DNA from: CBDDIP01 sp965279405 | Lineage (GTDB): Bacteria > Actinomycetota > Acidimicrobiia > Acidimicrobiales > Ilumatobacteraceae | Assembly (NCBI GenBank): GCA_965279405.1 | Contig: OZ257157.1 | Location: 4,464,001-4,528,000, forward strand | DNA: 64,000 bases | Direction: 5' to 3' | Shown: piece by piece, positions 16,223 through 24,873 of the stretch | Layout: every line of letters begins with the position of its first letter | Numbering within the stretch: position 1 is the first letter of the stretch | Program-made: the position numbers and the translations under genes | The notes under the pieces: model-generated | The model's database searches: none | What the model was told of the DNA's origin: nothing | What the model saw: only the letters and a program-made list of their open reading frames with translations

Positions 16223-16954
16223 GTGCAACAACGGCTCCCCTCGCTGCTCGACGACCCGATCGCGTTCGCCCATCGCGGGGCGCGGGCGCACGCACCGGAG
16301 AACACGTTGGCGGCGTTCGACCTCGGCCTCAAGCTCGGCGCCAACGGTCTGGAGAGCGACGTGTGGGTCACCGCCGACGGGGTGCCGGTGCTCGATCACG
16401 ACGGCGTGGTTCGCCGGTCGATGGGCCGCTCCCGCCCGATCAGCACCTACGCACGCGCTGAGCTGCCCGGGCACATCCCGTCGCTTGCCGAGCTCGTGGC
16501 GCACTGCGGTACCCGCTACCACCTGTCGCTCGACCTCAAGGACGGCCCGAGCGGGCAGGCGACCATCGACGTGATCACCGCCGACGCGCCCGAGATGCTC
16601 CCCCGCCTGTGGCTGTGCTCACCGTCGTGGGAGACGCTGCTGCCACTGCGGGGGCAGGGCGCGCGTCTGGTGGACTCCACACGGCTGAGCAAGATGAAGG
16701 AGGGTCCGGAGCGGCGGGCCGCCACCCTTGCGAGGGAGGGCATCGACGCCGTCAACCTGCACCACACCGACTGGAACGGCGGGCTCGTGGCGCTCTTCCA
16801 CCGCTTCGAACGAGTGACGTTCGGGTGGGACATGCAAGACGAGCACGTGCTGCGGCCGGCCTACCGCATGGGCATCGACGGCGTCTTCAGCGACTGGGTG
16901 GATCGCATGGTCGACATCTACACGGAGGAGCTGGGTGCGCCCCGGCCCGTCTGA
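16223..16954 (+). CDS. Glycerophosphodiester phosphodiesterase
   Basis: GDPD-family hydrolase, 243 aa, by family releasing sn-glycerol-3-phosphate from glycerophosphodiesters. TIM-barrel motifs: FAHRGARAHAPENTLAAF with the catalytic His-Arg, GLESDVWVTADGVPVLDHD with Glu, Asp and the second His, and YHLSLDLKDG. There is no signal peptide, so it acts in the cytoplasm. GTG 16223 was chosen; an in-frame ATG at 16199 would add eight residues. It sits between tatB and the convergent signal peptidase gene, 3 bp from the latter's stop. Confidence 0.88.
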   Translation: MQQRLPSLLDDPIAFAHRGARAHAPENTLAAFDLGLKLGANGLESDVWVTADGVPVLDHDGVVRRSMGRSRPISTYARAELPGHIPSLAELVAHCGTRYHLSLDLKDGPSGQATIDVITADAPEMLPRLWLCSPSWETLLPLRGQGARLVDSTRLSKMKEGPERRAATLAREGIDAVNLHHTDWNGGLVALFHRFERVTFGWDMQDEHVLRPAYRMGIDGVFSDWVDRMVDIYTEELGAPRPV

Positions 16955-16957
16955 CGG

Positions 16958-17620
16958 CTACAGCCACTTCCAGTCGCCGAACGGCCAGATGATCACGAAC
17001 GCTCGCCCGAGCAGATCGTCGTAGTCGACCTGTCCGACGTTGGACATGCGACTGTCCTGCGAACCGCCGCGGTTGTCGCCCATCACGAACACGTGGTCCG
17101 GCTGGATGATCACCGAAGGTTGGTCCGGTCCGCAGTTGCCGGGCGTGACCACGGCCGGGTCCAGGTACGGCTCGTTGACCAGCTTGCCGTCGATGCGCAG
17201 CTCGCAGCTCTGGTACGACAGCGTCTCCCCGGGCAGGCCGACGACGCGCTTGATCAGGTCGCGTTCGCGCACGCCCTCGATGGTCTTCAGCACCACCACG
17301 TCGCCGCGGTTGGGGTCGTGCAGGCGGTAGCTCAGCTTGTTGACCAGCACCCGGTCGCCGTCATGCAGCGTCGTGTCCATCGAGTGGCCCTCGACCGCGA
17401 ACTGCTCGACGACGAACGTCTTCACCAGCAACGCCGACGCCACTGCGATGGCGATGACGATCAGCCACTCGACCAGCGGGTTGCGCTTGCGCTTGGCCGG
17501 CGCAGCGACCTGATCGGTGTCGTCGCCGATCGGCCCCTCGTCGACATCGACGAGGGGCACGTGCTCCGATTCGTCGAGCACGACCGGGCCGTCGAAACCG
17601 GGGGCTGCGGGGTCGGACAT
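16958..17620 (-). CDS. lepB: Type I signal peptidase
   Basis: Membrane-anchored S26 serine protease that removes signal peptides from exported proteins. 220 aa: acidic cytoplasmic N-terminus (1-45), one membrane helix (about 48-70), then the catalytic domain. Nucleophile Ser80 in EGHSM, general base Lys124 in RDLIKRVVGLPGE, and box E GDNRGGSQDSR. A TAGCGT -10 lies 8 nt before the ATG, so it is probably leaderless and transcribed alone. It stands between the Tat genes and pafA. Confidence 0.95.
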   Translation of the reverse strand: MSDPAAPGFDGPVVLDESEHVPLVDVDEGPIGDDTDQVAAPAKRKRNPLVEWLIVIAIAVASALLVKTFVVEQFAVEGHSMDTTLHDGDRVLVNKLSYRLHDPNRGDVVVLKTIEGVRERDLIKRVVGLPGETLSYQSCELRIDGKLVNEPYLDPAVVTPGNCGPDQPSVIIQPDHVFVMGDNRGGSQDSRMSNVGQVDYDDLLGRAFVIIWPFGDWKWL

Positions 17621-17628
17621 CGAGCGTC

Positions 17629-17634
17629 ACGCTA
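17629..17634 (-). promoter_or_regulatory. Putative -10 box of lepB
   Basis: TAGCGT on the minus strand, 8 nt before the ATG at 17620; no Shine-Dalgarno sequence. Confidence 0.5.
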
Positions 17635-17663
17635 GCGGGAGGGGTTGCAGGTGACGCAGCAGG

Positions 17664-19022
17664 TCAGAGCGAGGCGATGAGCTTCTCGACGCGCTCGTCG
17701 CGGCTGCGGAACGGGTCCTTGCACAGCACGGTGCGCTGGGCCTGATCGTTGAGCTTCAGGTGCACCCAGTCCACCGTGTAGTCGCGCTTGCGCTCCTTGG
17801 CCTTCTTGATGAACTCGCCGCGCAGGCGTGCACGAGTCGTCTGCGGCGGGACGTCGACCGCCGTGTCGATGTCGGCGTCGGTGCACATCCGCTCGACGAG
17901 GCCACGATCCTGCAGCTTGTAGAACGGGCTGCGCTCGCGCGAGATGTCGTGGTACTGGAGGTCGAGCAACTGCACGCGGGCATGACCGAGCGGCAGGTCG
18001 TGGCGGGCACGGAAGGCCTCGATCAGCCGGTACTTGATCACCCAGTCGACCTCGCGGTCGAGCTTCAGCGGATCGTTCTCGATCGTGCTGACGCAGTGCT
18101 CCCACATCTCCAGCGCCTTCTGCTCCAGCGGCGGGAAGCCCTTCGTGTCGGCGTAGCGCAACGCACGATCGAGGTACTCGCGCTGGATGTCGAGCGCGCT
18201 GACCTCGCGGCCGTTGGCCAGCCGAACCTTGCGACGGCAGGTGATGTCGTGGCTGATGTCGCGGATGGCCCGGATCGGGTTCTCCAGCGTCATGTCGCGC
18301 AGCACCACCGACGGGTCCTCCAGCATCCGCAGCATGCATGCCGCCGAGCCGACCTTGACGAACGACGTGTACTCGCTCATGTTCGAGTCGCCGACGATCA
18401 CGTGCAGCCGGCGGTAGCGCTCGGCATCGGCGTGCGGCTCGTCGCGCGTGTTGATGATCGGTCGGCTGCGCGTGGTGGCCGAGCTGACGCCCTCCCAGAT
18501 GTGCTCGGCGCGCTGGGCCATCGAGAACATCGGGCCGCGGGCGGTCTGCAGCACCTTGCCGGCACCGGCGAAGATCTGCCGGCTGACGAGGAACGGGATC
18601 AGCACCTCGGCGTAGTGGCCGAGGTCGTCGCGCCGGCTGGTGCAGTAGTTCTCGTGGCAGCCGTAGCTGTTGCCGGCGGAGTCGGTGTTGTTCTTGAAGA
18701 GGTAGATCGTGCCGCGGATCCCCTCCTCGCGGAGGCGCTGCTCGGCGGACACCAAGAGGCTCTCGAGGATGCGTTCGCCGGCCTTGTCGTGCACGACGAG
18801 GTCGTAGAGGCTGTCGCACTCCGGCGTGGCGTACTCGGGGTGCGAGCCGACGTCGAGGTACAGCCGCGCCCCGTTCTGCAGGAACACGTTCGAACTGCGT
18901 CCCCACGAGACCACGCGGCGAAACAGGTAGCGGGCCACCTCGTCAGGACTGAGCCGGCGCTGCCCACGCAACGTGCACGTCACGCCGTACTCGTTCTCGA
19001 GGCCGTAGATGCGGCGCTCCAT
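17664..19022 (-). CDS. pafA: Pup--protein ligase
   Basis: Carboxylate-amine ligase that joins the C-terminal Glu of Pup to lysines of target proteins, marking them for the proteasome. 452 aa, the usual length. Visible: MERRIYGLENEYGV with the Mg-binding Glu9, GARLYLDVGSHPEYATPE with the catalytic Asp57, KNNTDSAGNSYGCHENY, and SRPIINTRDEPHAD. ATG 19022 gives the standard N-terminus and follows a TACGGT -10 by 6 nt. Its paralogue dop lies 4 kb upstream. Mycobacterial pafB and pafC are not next to it here. Confidence 0.97.
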   Translation of the reverse strand: MERRIYGLENEYGVTCTLRGQRRLSPDEVARYLFRRVVSWGRSSNVFLQNGARLYLDVGSHPEYATPECDSLYDLVVHDKAGERILESLLVSAEQRLREEGIRGTIYLFKNNTDSAGNSYGCHENYCTSRRDDLGHYAEVLIPFLVSRQIFAGAGKVLQTARGPMFSMAQRAEHIWEGVSSATTRSRPIINTRDEPHADAERYRRLHVIVGDSNMSEYTSFVKVGSAACMLRMLEDPSVVLRDMTLENPIRAIRDISHDITCRRKVRLANGREVSALDIQREYLDRALRYADTKGFPPLEQKALEMWEHCVSTIENDPLKLDREVDWVIKYRLIEAFRARHDLPLGHARVQLLDLQYHDISRERSPFYKLQDRGLVERMCTDADIDTAVDVPPQTTRARLRGEFIKKAKERKRDYTVDWVHLKLNDQAQRTVLCKDPFRSRDERVEKLIASL

Positions 19023-19028
19023 GGCCGC

Positions 19029-19034
19029 ACCGTA
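19029..19034 (-). promoter_or_regulatory. Putative -10 box of pafA
   Basis: TACGGT on the minus strand, 6 nt before the ATG at 19022. It implies pafA has its own promoter, separate from the pxp genes ending at 19093. Confidence 0.5.
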
Positions 19035-19092
19035 GCGGCATCCCGCCGAACGCGCACGCACCCCGGTGCACCCGTGCTCGGCTGTCTGGCGG

Positions 19093-19875
19093 TCAGCCGC
19101 GGATCGGCCGGAATCGGATCGTGTGTCCGGAGGCGAGCTGGGCGACGTGGGTGAGATGAGCCGGCTCGACGACGGCGATCACGGGGTAGCCGCCGGTCGT
19201 CGGGTGGTCGGCCAGCATGATGATCGGCTGACCGTTGGGCGGCACCTGGATGGCACCTTCGATCAGGCCCTCGCTCGGCAGCTCGCGGCGCTCGAGCCGG
19301 TCCAGCGACGGACCGCCGAGGCGCACACCGACCCGATTGCTGTCGGGCGCGACCGTGAACGTGCTGGAGACGAGCGACGACCACGCCTCCTCGGTGAACC
19401 AGTTGCGACGCGGGCCCGGCCACACGTCGACGACGTCGAGACGCGGTCGCGGCACGGCGACCTCCGCCGCTGCGGGGAGACCGGGATCCGGACCGACGCG
19501 CAAGCGTCCATCGGACGCCATCACCCCGCCGCGGATTGCGACGTACGTACGCGCTCCATCGCGGACGCGGCCGATGTGCACGGTGGTGCCGCCGGGCATC
19601 GAGACGGGGGCACCCCATCCGACCGGCGGACCGGTGCTCCTGATGTCGGCCTGCGCGCCGGTGACGGCGATCATCGCTGCCGACGTCATGCGCAGCGTCA
19701 ACCCACCACTCGTCTCGAAGCCCGCGACGTCAGGAGCGTTGCCGACCAGGCGGTTCGCCAGCCGCAGCGCGTCGAGGTCCACCGCTCCCCCGCGGCTCTG
19801 CCCGATCGACCCGCGACCGCCGCGACCCGCGTCGACCACCGACGTGGCGATCCCGTTCGAGACGATCTCGATCAC
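19093..19875 (-). CDS. pxpC: 5-oxoprolinase subunit PxpC (biotin-dependent carboxylase-like, KipA family)
   Basis: Subunit of the ATP-dependent PxpABC 5-oxoprolinase, which opens 5-oxoproline (pyroglutamate) to glutamate. 260 aa with GIATSVVDAGRGGRGSIGQSRGGAVD at the N-terminus (quoted in part), NRLVGNAP, and GLIEGAIQVPPNGQPIIMLA near the C-terminus, all typical of the KipA/urea-amidolyase-like domain. The GTG start overlaps the pxpB stop (GTGA). Last gene of the dop-to-pxpC run. Confidence 0.9.
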   Translation of the reverse strand: MIEIVSNGIATSVVDAGRGGRGSIGQSRGGAVDLDALRLANRLVGNAPDVAGFETSGGLTLRMTSAAMIAVTGAQADIRSTGPPVGWGAPVSMPGGTTVHIGRVRDGARTYVAIRGGVMASDGRLRVGPDPGLPAAAEVAVPRPRLDVVDVWPGPRRNWFTEEAWSSLVSSTFTVAPDSNRVGVRLGGPSLDRLERRELPSEGLIEGAIQVPPNGQPIIMLADHPTTGGYPVIAVVEPAHLTHVAQLASGHTIRFRPIRG

Positions 19876-20471
19876 GTCGGCACGAACCGCACGCGCGTGC
19901 CCGGCACGAGCAGTGCCGGCTGCGCCAGCGATTCGTCCCACAGCACCGCACCGGTGTGCCCGAGGAGGTGCCAGCCGCCCGGGCTGGCCGATGGATAGAC
20001 GGCGGAGAAGTCGCTGGCGATGGCCACCGAGCCGGCCGGCACGCGGGGGCGGGGCTCGGAGCGCCTCGGCAGGTGCAGCTCGGTCGGGAGTCCCGCGAGG
20101 TAGGCGAAGCCGGGCATGAACCCGCAGAAGGCGACGACGTAGTTGACGCCGGAGTGCAGCGCGACGACCTCGTCGATCGATCGCTCCGTGGCTGCAGCAA
20201 CGTCGGCGAGGTCATCGCCGTCGTACGTCACGGCGAGCTCGACGAGCGGACCGAGCCGCTGTTCCCCGGCGATTGCACCGGACAGCGCATCGAGCACTGC
20301 GCCGCGCTCGAACCGTGGCTCATGCACCACGAGCACGGTGCGCGCAGCTGGCACGACGTCGATGACCCCGTCGAAGCGGCGAGAGCGCAGCGCTCCCGCC
20401 GCAGCGATGACCTCCTCGAGCGTGTCGAACTCGGCGAGCATCGCTCGCGGTCCGTACGGCATCAGCCTCAC
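19872..20471 (-). CDS. pxpB: 5-oxoprolinase subunit PxpB (KipI family)
   Basis: 199 aa, partner of PxpC in the 5-oxoprolinase. Family motif GFMPGFAYLAGLPTELHLPR followed by VPAGSVAIA, and SPGGWHLLGHT near the C-terminus. The homologous KipI of Bacillus inhibits sporulation kinase KinA, but next to pxpA and pxpC the enzyme role is far more likely. The GTG at 20471 overlaps the pxpA stop (GTGA). Confidence 0.92.
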   Translation of the reverse strand: MRLMPYGPRAMLAEFDTLEEVIAAAGALRSRRFDGVIDVVPAARTVLVVHEPRFERGAVLDALSGAIAGEQRLGPLVELAVTYDGDDLADVAAATERSIDEVVALHSGVNYVVAFCGFMPGFAYLAGLPTELHLPRRSEPRPRVPAGSVAIASDFSAVYPSASPGGWHLLGHTGAVLWDESLAQPALLVPGTRVRFVPT

Positions 20472-21190
20472 GCGGCGAAGGAGACCAGTTCGTGGCCGTC
20501 GGCGATCAGCGCGTTGCGCACGGCCGTCATCAGCGCCACGGCGCCCGGCGTGTCGCTGTGCACGCAGACCGAGGCAACGCCGTCACCCACGAGGCGCAGC
20601 GCTTGCTCGGCCGCGTGCTCGCCGACGGTGATCAAGGCGTTCGCCTCGGTCCTCGGCACCAGCGTGCCCTCGGGCGTGTACGCCCGATCGGCGAAGCCTT
20701 CGACCACGAACCGCAGGCCGCGCGTCGCGGCAACGCGCTCGATGGCGCTCGACGGCAGTCCGAGGATCGGCAGCGACGGATCGAAGTCGTGCACGGCCGC
20801 AGCGACCGCGGCCGCCTGGGACTCGTTGCGGACGATCGCGTTGTACAGGGCGCCGTGCGGCTTGACGTAGTGGACCCAGCTGCCCTCGACCTTGGCGATC
20901 CCGTCGAGCGCAGCCAGTTGGTAGAGCACCGCGTCGGCGAGCTCGGCCGGCTGCATGTCGATGAACCGGCGACCGAAGCCGGCGAGGTCGGGGTAGCTCA
21001 CCTGCGCACCGATGGCCACGTCGTTGCCGGCCGCCAAGGCGCACGTCCGGCGGATGATCGACGGATCACCGGCGTGGAAGCCACAGGCCACGTTGGCCGA
21101 GGTGATCAGACCGAGCAGCTCGTCGTCGGGTCCACCGGGCCACGCGCCGTAGCCCTCACCGACATCGCTGTTCAGGTCGACGGCGGCCAT
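20468..21190 (-). CDS. pxpA: 5-oxoprolinase subunit PxpA (LamB/YcsF family)
   Basis: 240 aa, catalytic-type subunit of 5-oxoprolinase. Landmarks: DLNSDVGEGYGAW at the N-terminus, ANVACGFHAGDPSIIRRT, IGAQVSYPDLAGFGRR, and WVHYVKPHGALYN. ATG 21190 is preferred to a TTG two codons upstream. It begins only 15 bp after the prcA stop, in the same direction, so it is probably transcribed with the proteasome genes. Confidence 0.93.
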   Translation of the reverse strand: MAAVDLNSDVGEGYGAWPGGPDDELLGLITSANVACGFHAGDPSIIRRTCALAAGNDVAIGAQVSYPDLAGFGRRFIDMQPAELADAVLYQLAALDGIAKVEGSWVHYVKPHGALYNAIVRNESQAAAVAAAVHDFDPSLPILGLPSSAIERVAATRGLRFVVEGFADRAYTPEGTLVPRTEANALITVGEHAAEQALRLVGDGVASVCVHSDTPGAVALMTAVRNALIADGHELVSFAA

Positions 21191-21205
21191 CAGCAACCGA
21201 GCGCT

Positions 21206-21886
21206 TCAGCCGCCGAGGAGGGCGGCGACGTCGGCATCGGTGAGCCGCTTGAAGCAGCGTCGGCCGTTCGAACGCGACAGCATCGCCACCTCGAGGTCGT
21301 CGGCGACGAGGGTCCGATCCGGCCCGGCGAGTGCGGCCGTGGCACTGCGCACGGCGGCTTCCAACGTCTGGCCCTCTTCGAACGTCGCCTTCACCCGCGT
21401 GGTGATCGCCTCGGCGTCACCACCGAGCACGCTGAAGTGCTTCTCGTCCATCACGGTGCCGTCGTAGAGGATGTGGAAGAGCTGGTTGCCGTGATCGTCG
21501 TTGCCGACCTCGGCGACGAGGATCTCGACCTCCATCGGCTTCATCTCGTGGGTGAACACCTGACCGAGGATCTGCGCGTACTGGTTGGCCAGGCTGCGCG
21601 CGTCGACGTCGTCGCGGCTGTACTGGAAGCCCTTCAGGTCGGCGGCGCGCACACCGGCGACGCGCAGCTGATCGAACTCGTTGTACTTGCCGACGCCGGC
21701 GAAGGCGATGCGGTCGTAGATCTCGCTGACCTTGCGCAACGTGTTGCTCGGGTTCTCGGCGACGAGCACGATGCCGTCGACGTAGCGAACGGCCACCAAC
21801 GCACGACCGCGGGCGATGCCCTTGCGCGCGTAGTCGGCACGATCCTTCATCACCTGTTCGGGAGCGACGTAGAACGGCATGTTCAT
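21206..21886 (-). CDS. prcA: Proteasome subunit alpha
   Basis: Structural outer-ring subunit of the 20S proteasome, gating entry and docking the ARC/Mpa ATPase. 226 aa: MNMPFYVAPEQVMKDRADYARKG is the N-terminal gate region (first 20 residues MNMPFYVAPEQVMKDRADYA), followed by GRALVAVRYVDGIVLVAENP. It lacks the catalytic Thr, as expected. The ATG overlaps the prcB stop (ATGA). Confidence 0.95.
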   Translation of the reverse strand: MNMPFYVAPEQVMKDRADYARKGIARGRALVAVRYVDGIVLVAENPSNTLRKVSEIYDRIAFAGVGKYNEFDQLRVAGVRAADLKGFQYSRDDVDARSLANQYAQILGQVFTHEMKPMEVEILVAEVGNDDHGNQLFHILYDGTVMDEKHFSVLGGDAEAITTRVKATFEEGQTLEAAVRSATAALAGPDRTLVADDLEVAMLSRSNGRRCFKRLTDADVAALLGG

Positions 21887-22665
21887 CGGGCACGCACCTC
21901 ACTGGCGATCTGCTGGAACGTGGCGGCGAGCTCCTCGTCGGCGGCGCGCTGCCAGCCGGCGGCGGAGATCGTGGCGACCACGGGGTAGATGCCGCGCAGT
22001 GCGTCGGGGCCGCCCGTGGCCGAGTCGGCGTCGGCCGCTTCCCACAGGCCGCGGCAGGCCAGTGCCAGTGCGGCGTCGCGGTCCATGTTCTCGCGGTAGC
22101 CGACCTTGATCACCGTGCCGGCGTGGAGGCTGCCGGAACCGGTGGCGACGTACTCGTGCTCCTCGTAGCGACCGCCCGTGACGTCGTACGTCCACAGCCG
22201 ACCACCGAGGCGGCGGGTGTCGAAGCCGGCGAAGATCGGGACGACGACCATGCCCTGCATCGCTGCGGGCAGGTTGCTGCGCACCATCATCGACAGCTGG
22301 TTGGCCTTGCCCTCGAGGCTCAGCGACGTGCCTTCGACCTTCTCGTAGTGCTCGAGCTGCAACTGGAACAGCTTGATCATCTCCATCGCCGGGCCGGCGG
22401 CACCGGCGATGGCGACGCCGCTGAACTGATCGGCCTGCACCACCTTCTCCATCGCCCGGTGGCTGATCAGGTTGCCGCTCGTGGCGCGGCGGTCGCCGGC
22501 CATCAGCACACCATCGGCGTAGCGCATGGCCACGCACGTGGTGGCGTGCGGGACGGCGAGCGAGTGCGTGTCGACGGCCTCGGCGGGCGCCAGACCGATG
22601 CGGCGCAGGAGGTCGGGGAAGCTCGACCCGGGGTCGTCACCCGGGCGGAAGAAGGGCATCGACAT
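21883..22665 (-). CDS. prcB: Proteasome subunit beta
   Basis: Catalytic N-terminal-threonine protease of the 20S proteasome. 260 aa: a propeptide of about 41 residues, then the mature start at Thr42 in PHATTCVAMRYADGVLMAGD; the usual residue before the cut is Gly, here Ala. GDRRATSGN and YVATGSGS follow. Starts 5 bp after the pup stop with no clear ribosome binding site, so coupling is likely. Confidence 0.95.
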   Translation of the reverse strand: MSMPFFRPGDDPGSSFPDLLRRIGLAPAEAVDTHSLAVPHATTCVAMRYADGVLMAGDRRATSGNLISHRAMEKVVQADQFSGVAIAGAAGPAMEMIKLFQLQLEHYEKVEGTSLSLEGKANQLSMMVRSNLPAAMQGMVVVPIFAGFDTRRLGGRLWTYDVTGGRYEEHEYVATGSGSLHAGTVIKVGYRENMDRDAALALACRGLWEAADADSATGGPDALRGIYPVVATISAAGWQRAADEELAATFQQIASEVRAR

Positions 22666-22670
22666 GGGGA

Positions 22671-22865
22671 CTACTGGCCGCCCTTTTGCACGTAGGACTT
22701 GACGAAGTCCTCCGCGTTGGTCTCCAGGACGTCGTCGATCTCGTCGAGGAGATCGTCCAGCTCAGCCTTCAGCTTGTCGCCCTGTCCGGCGACAGCCGGC
22801 GCATCCTCGACGACCTCTTCCGTCCGTGACGGCGCTGGTTTCTGCTTCTGGGTTCGCTCGGCCAT
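22671..22865 (-). CDS. pup: Prokaryotic ubiquitin-like protein Pup
   Basis: 64 aa, disordered protein tag. The C-terminal half (LDDLLDEIDDVLETNAEDFV) is the helix that binds the ARC/Mpa coiled coil; the end KSYVQKGGQ has C-terminal Gln, so Dop must deamidate it to Glu before ligation by PafA. An AAAGGCGAG ribosome binding site precedes the ATG. Lies 18 bp after dop and 5 bp before prcB. Confidence 0.97.
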   Translation of the reverse strand: MAERTQKQKPAPSRTEEVVEDAPAVAGQGDKLKAELDDLLDEIDDVLETNAEDFVKSYVQKGGQ

Positions 22866-22883
22866 GATGCTCGCCTTTGCTGT

Positions 22884-24368
22884 TCAGGCACCCAGCCGGG
22901 CAAGGAGCTCCGCTGGGGTGTTGCTCTCGTCGATCAACCTAGCCACGGATTCTGCTGTGCCGCGCAGCGGTTCCATCATCGGCACCCGTCGCAGCGGGTC
23001 GCGACCGACGTCGAAGACCAGGCTGTCCCAGTTCGCGGCGACGATGTCGTTGGGCCACTTGGCCAGGCAACGGCCCCGGAAGTAGGCCCGTGTCGTGGTC
23101 GGCGGCTGGGTCATCGCCTCGCGCACCTCGTCGTCACCGGCCATCGTCACCAGGCCGACGCGGCGGGCCAGGCACTTGTCCGGGCGCATGTCGTGGTACT
23201 GCAGGTCGAGCGCCTTCAGGCGGGCGTCCCCGTCGCGCACGTTGTGGCGCTCCTGGTAGCCCTGCACCAGCCGCTCCTTGGCCACCCAATCGACGACGTG
23301 GGCAACGGTGCTGCGATCCCGCTCGAGGCCGCTGAGGATCGTCTCCCACCAGCCGAGCACCTCGACGCCGACGTCCTCACCGACGGCCGACAGCCCGTGG
23401 CTGCGCTCGTATTTGCGAGCACGCTCGTAGAGGCCCCACTGCACCTCCAGCGCCGTCGCGCGTCGACCGCTGCGCAGCAGGATCGTGCGCGTCAGCGAGG
23501 TGTCGTGGCTGACCTGTCGGATGGCCGCCACGGGGTTCGCCAGCACCCAGTCGTCGCCGAGCGCGTCGTCCTCGATCATCGCCAGAACCAGCGCGGTGGC
23601 CCCGACCTTGACGTAGGTGGCCACCTCGCTCATGTTCGCGTCGCCGACGATCACGTGCAGCCGTCGGTACTTCGACGCGTCGCAGTGCGGCTCGTCGCGC
23701 GTGTTGATGATCGGGCGCTTCAACGTGGTCTCCAGCCCGACCTCCTCCTCGAAGAAGTCGGCGCGCTGGCTGATCTGGAACGGGATCTCGCTCGCCTGCA
23801 CGCCGGGCAGCTCGCAGCCGACCTTGCCGGCGCCGATGACGATCTGGCGGGTGACGAAGTGCGGGGTGACCTGGGCGACGATCCGGCCGAACGGCACCTC
23901 GCGGGCCAGCAGGTAGTTCTCGTGGCAGCCGTAGCTGTTGCCCTTGCCGTCGGAGTTGTTCTTGTGGCAGATCAGTTCGGCGCCGGTGGCGAGCATCGAG
24001 GACGCGGCCACCATGCTGGCGCGCACGATCTCCTCACCGGCGCGATCGAAGCGAACCACCTCGCGCGCGTCGAGGCACTCCGGCGTGCTGACCTCCGGGT
24101 GGGCGTGGTCGACGTAGTAGCGCGCACCGTTGGTGAGCACCGCGTTGACGAGGTGCGTGTCGATGTCCGGGGCCATCAGGTCGTCCACGCTGAAGCCACG
24201 CGCATCGTTGCCCGGCCGCTCGTCCTCGAAGTCCCACCCGACACGACGGTTGGTGGCCGCGAGGTAGGCGTTGATCAGCAGCGACGACGCGGTGACCGGG
24301 TTGCTGTCGGCGCCGCGAACGATGATCCCGTACTCGGTTTCGATGCCACACACCTTCGGCAGGGCCAT
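22884..24368 (-). CDS. dop: Pup deamidase/depupylase
   Basis: Paralogue of PafA that converts the C-terminal Gln of Pup to Glu and removes Pup from targets. 494 aa, longer than PafA because of the Dop loop around residues 44-65 (WDFEDERPGNDARGFSVDD). Other marks: GIETEYGI at the N-terminus, YYVDHAHPEVSTPE with the key Asp87, and NSDGKGNSYGCHENYLL. Follows a TAGGGT -10 by 6 nt and probably heads the dop-pup-prcB-prcA-pxpA-pxpB-pxpC transcript. Confidence 0.96.
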   Translation of the reverse strand: MALPKVCGIETEYGIIVRGADSNPVTASSLLINAYLAATNRRVGWDFEDERPGNDARGFSVDDLMAPDIDTHLVNAVLTNGARYYVDHAHPEVSTPECLDAREVVRFDRAGEEIVRASMVAASSMLATGAELICHKNNSDGKGNSYGCHENYLLAREVPFGRIVAQVTPHFVTRQIVIGAGKVGCELPGVQASEIPFQISQRADFFEEEVGLETTLKRPIINTRDEPHCDASKYRRLHVIVGDANMSEVATYVKVGATALVLAMIEDDALGDDWVLANPVAAIRQVSHDTSLTRTILLRSGRRATALEVQWGLYERARKYERSHGLSAVGEDVGVEVLGWWETILSGLERDRSTVAHVVDWVAKERLVQGYQERHNVRDGDARLKALDLQYHDMRPDKCLARRVGLVTMAGDDEVREAMTQPPTTTRAYFRGRCLAKWPNDIVAANWDSLVFDVGRDPLRRVPMMEPLRGTAESVARLIDESNTPAELLARLGA

Positions 24369-24374
24369 GCGCGC

Positions 24375-24380
24375 ACCCTA
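24375..24380 (-). promoter_or_regulatory. Putative -10 box of the dop-pup-prcBA-pxpABC run
   Basis: TAGGGT on the minus strand ends 6 nt before the dop ATG at 24368. It is squeezed into the 21 bp between dop and the upstream PPOX gene. Confidence 0.45.
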
Positions 24381-24389
24381 CCTTCAGGG

Positions 24390-24851
24390 TCAGCGCTGCA
24401 GGTCGAAGTTGCGCTCCGGGCGACGGCTGAGGCCGACGATGCGCTGCAGGTCGACGACGATCGCCACCCCCTTGCGCTCTGCGTCCATGCCCTGCTCCAT
24501 CTCCGGCGAGCCCTCGAAGATCCGCGCGCGCAGCTCCGGGTCGTCGGTGACCTTTGCCGTGCCGAACAGCGTGTAGAGCACGCCGCGCTTGGCGAGGTCG
24601 ACGTAGTGCAACGTGACCTGCGGGCGGTCGGCGATCGACTTGGCCATGCCGTCGGTGGGCTTGCGCGCCCACATGCCGATCGTCTGGCCGTCGAGCACCT
24701 GGACGGTGCCGCGCTTGGACAGCTGCGCCCAGCCGTCGGCGTCGACGTAGCCGGCAGTGAGGGCGTTCATCTCGCCGAAGGCGGCGCCGATCGCTTCCTG
24801 GATCTCGTCGTCGAGGCCGAAGGTGGTCGAGGGGGCATCGGTGTCAGTCAT
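24390..24851 (-). CDS. Pyridoxamine 5'-phosphate oxidase (PPOX)-family protein
   Basis: 153-aa split-beta-barrel flavin or F420-binding protein. The pattern WAQLSKRGTVQVLDGQTIGM, then RPQVTLHYVD and VLYTLFGTAKVTDD is typical of PPOX-type stress or general FMN proteins. The reaction is unknown. ATG 24851 follows TACAGT by 7 nt. It is divergent from the MarR gene, with an imperfect palindrome between them. Confidence 0.78.
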   Translation of the reverse strand: MTDTDAPSTTFGLDDEIQEAIGAAFGEMNALTAGYVDADGWAQLSKRGTVQVLDGQTIGMWARKPTDGMAKSIADRPQVTLHYVDLAKRGVLYTLFGTAKVTDDPELRARIFEGSPEMEQGMDAERKGVAIVVDLQRIVGLSRRPERNFDLQR

Positions 24852-24858
24852 GGTCAGT

Positions 24859-24864
24859 ACTGTA
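24859..24864 (-). promoter_or_regulatory. Putative -10 box of the PPOX gene
   Basis: TACAGT on the minus strand, 7 nt before the ATG at 24851, embedded in the palindrome GTACAGTAC. Confidence 0.5.
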
Positions 24865-24873
24865 CCGGGCAAT

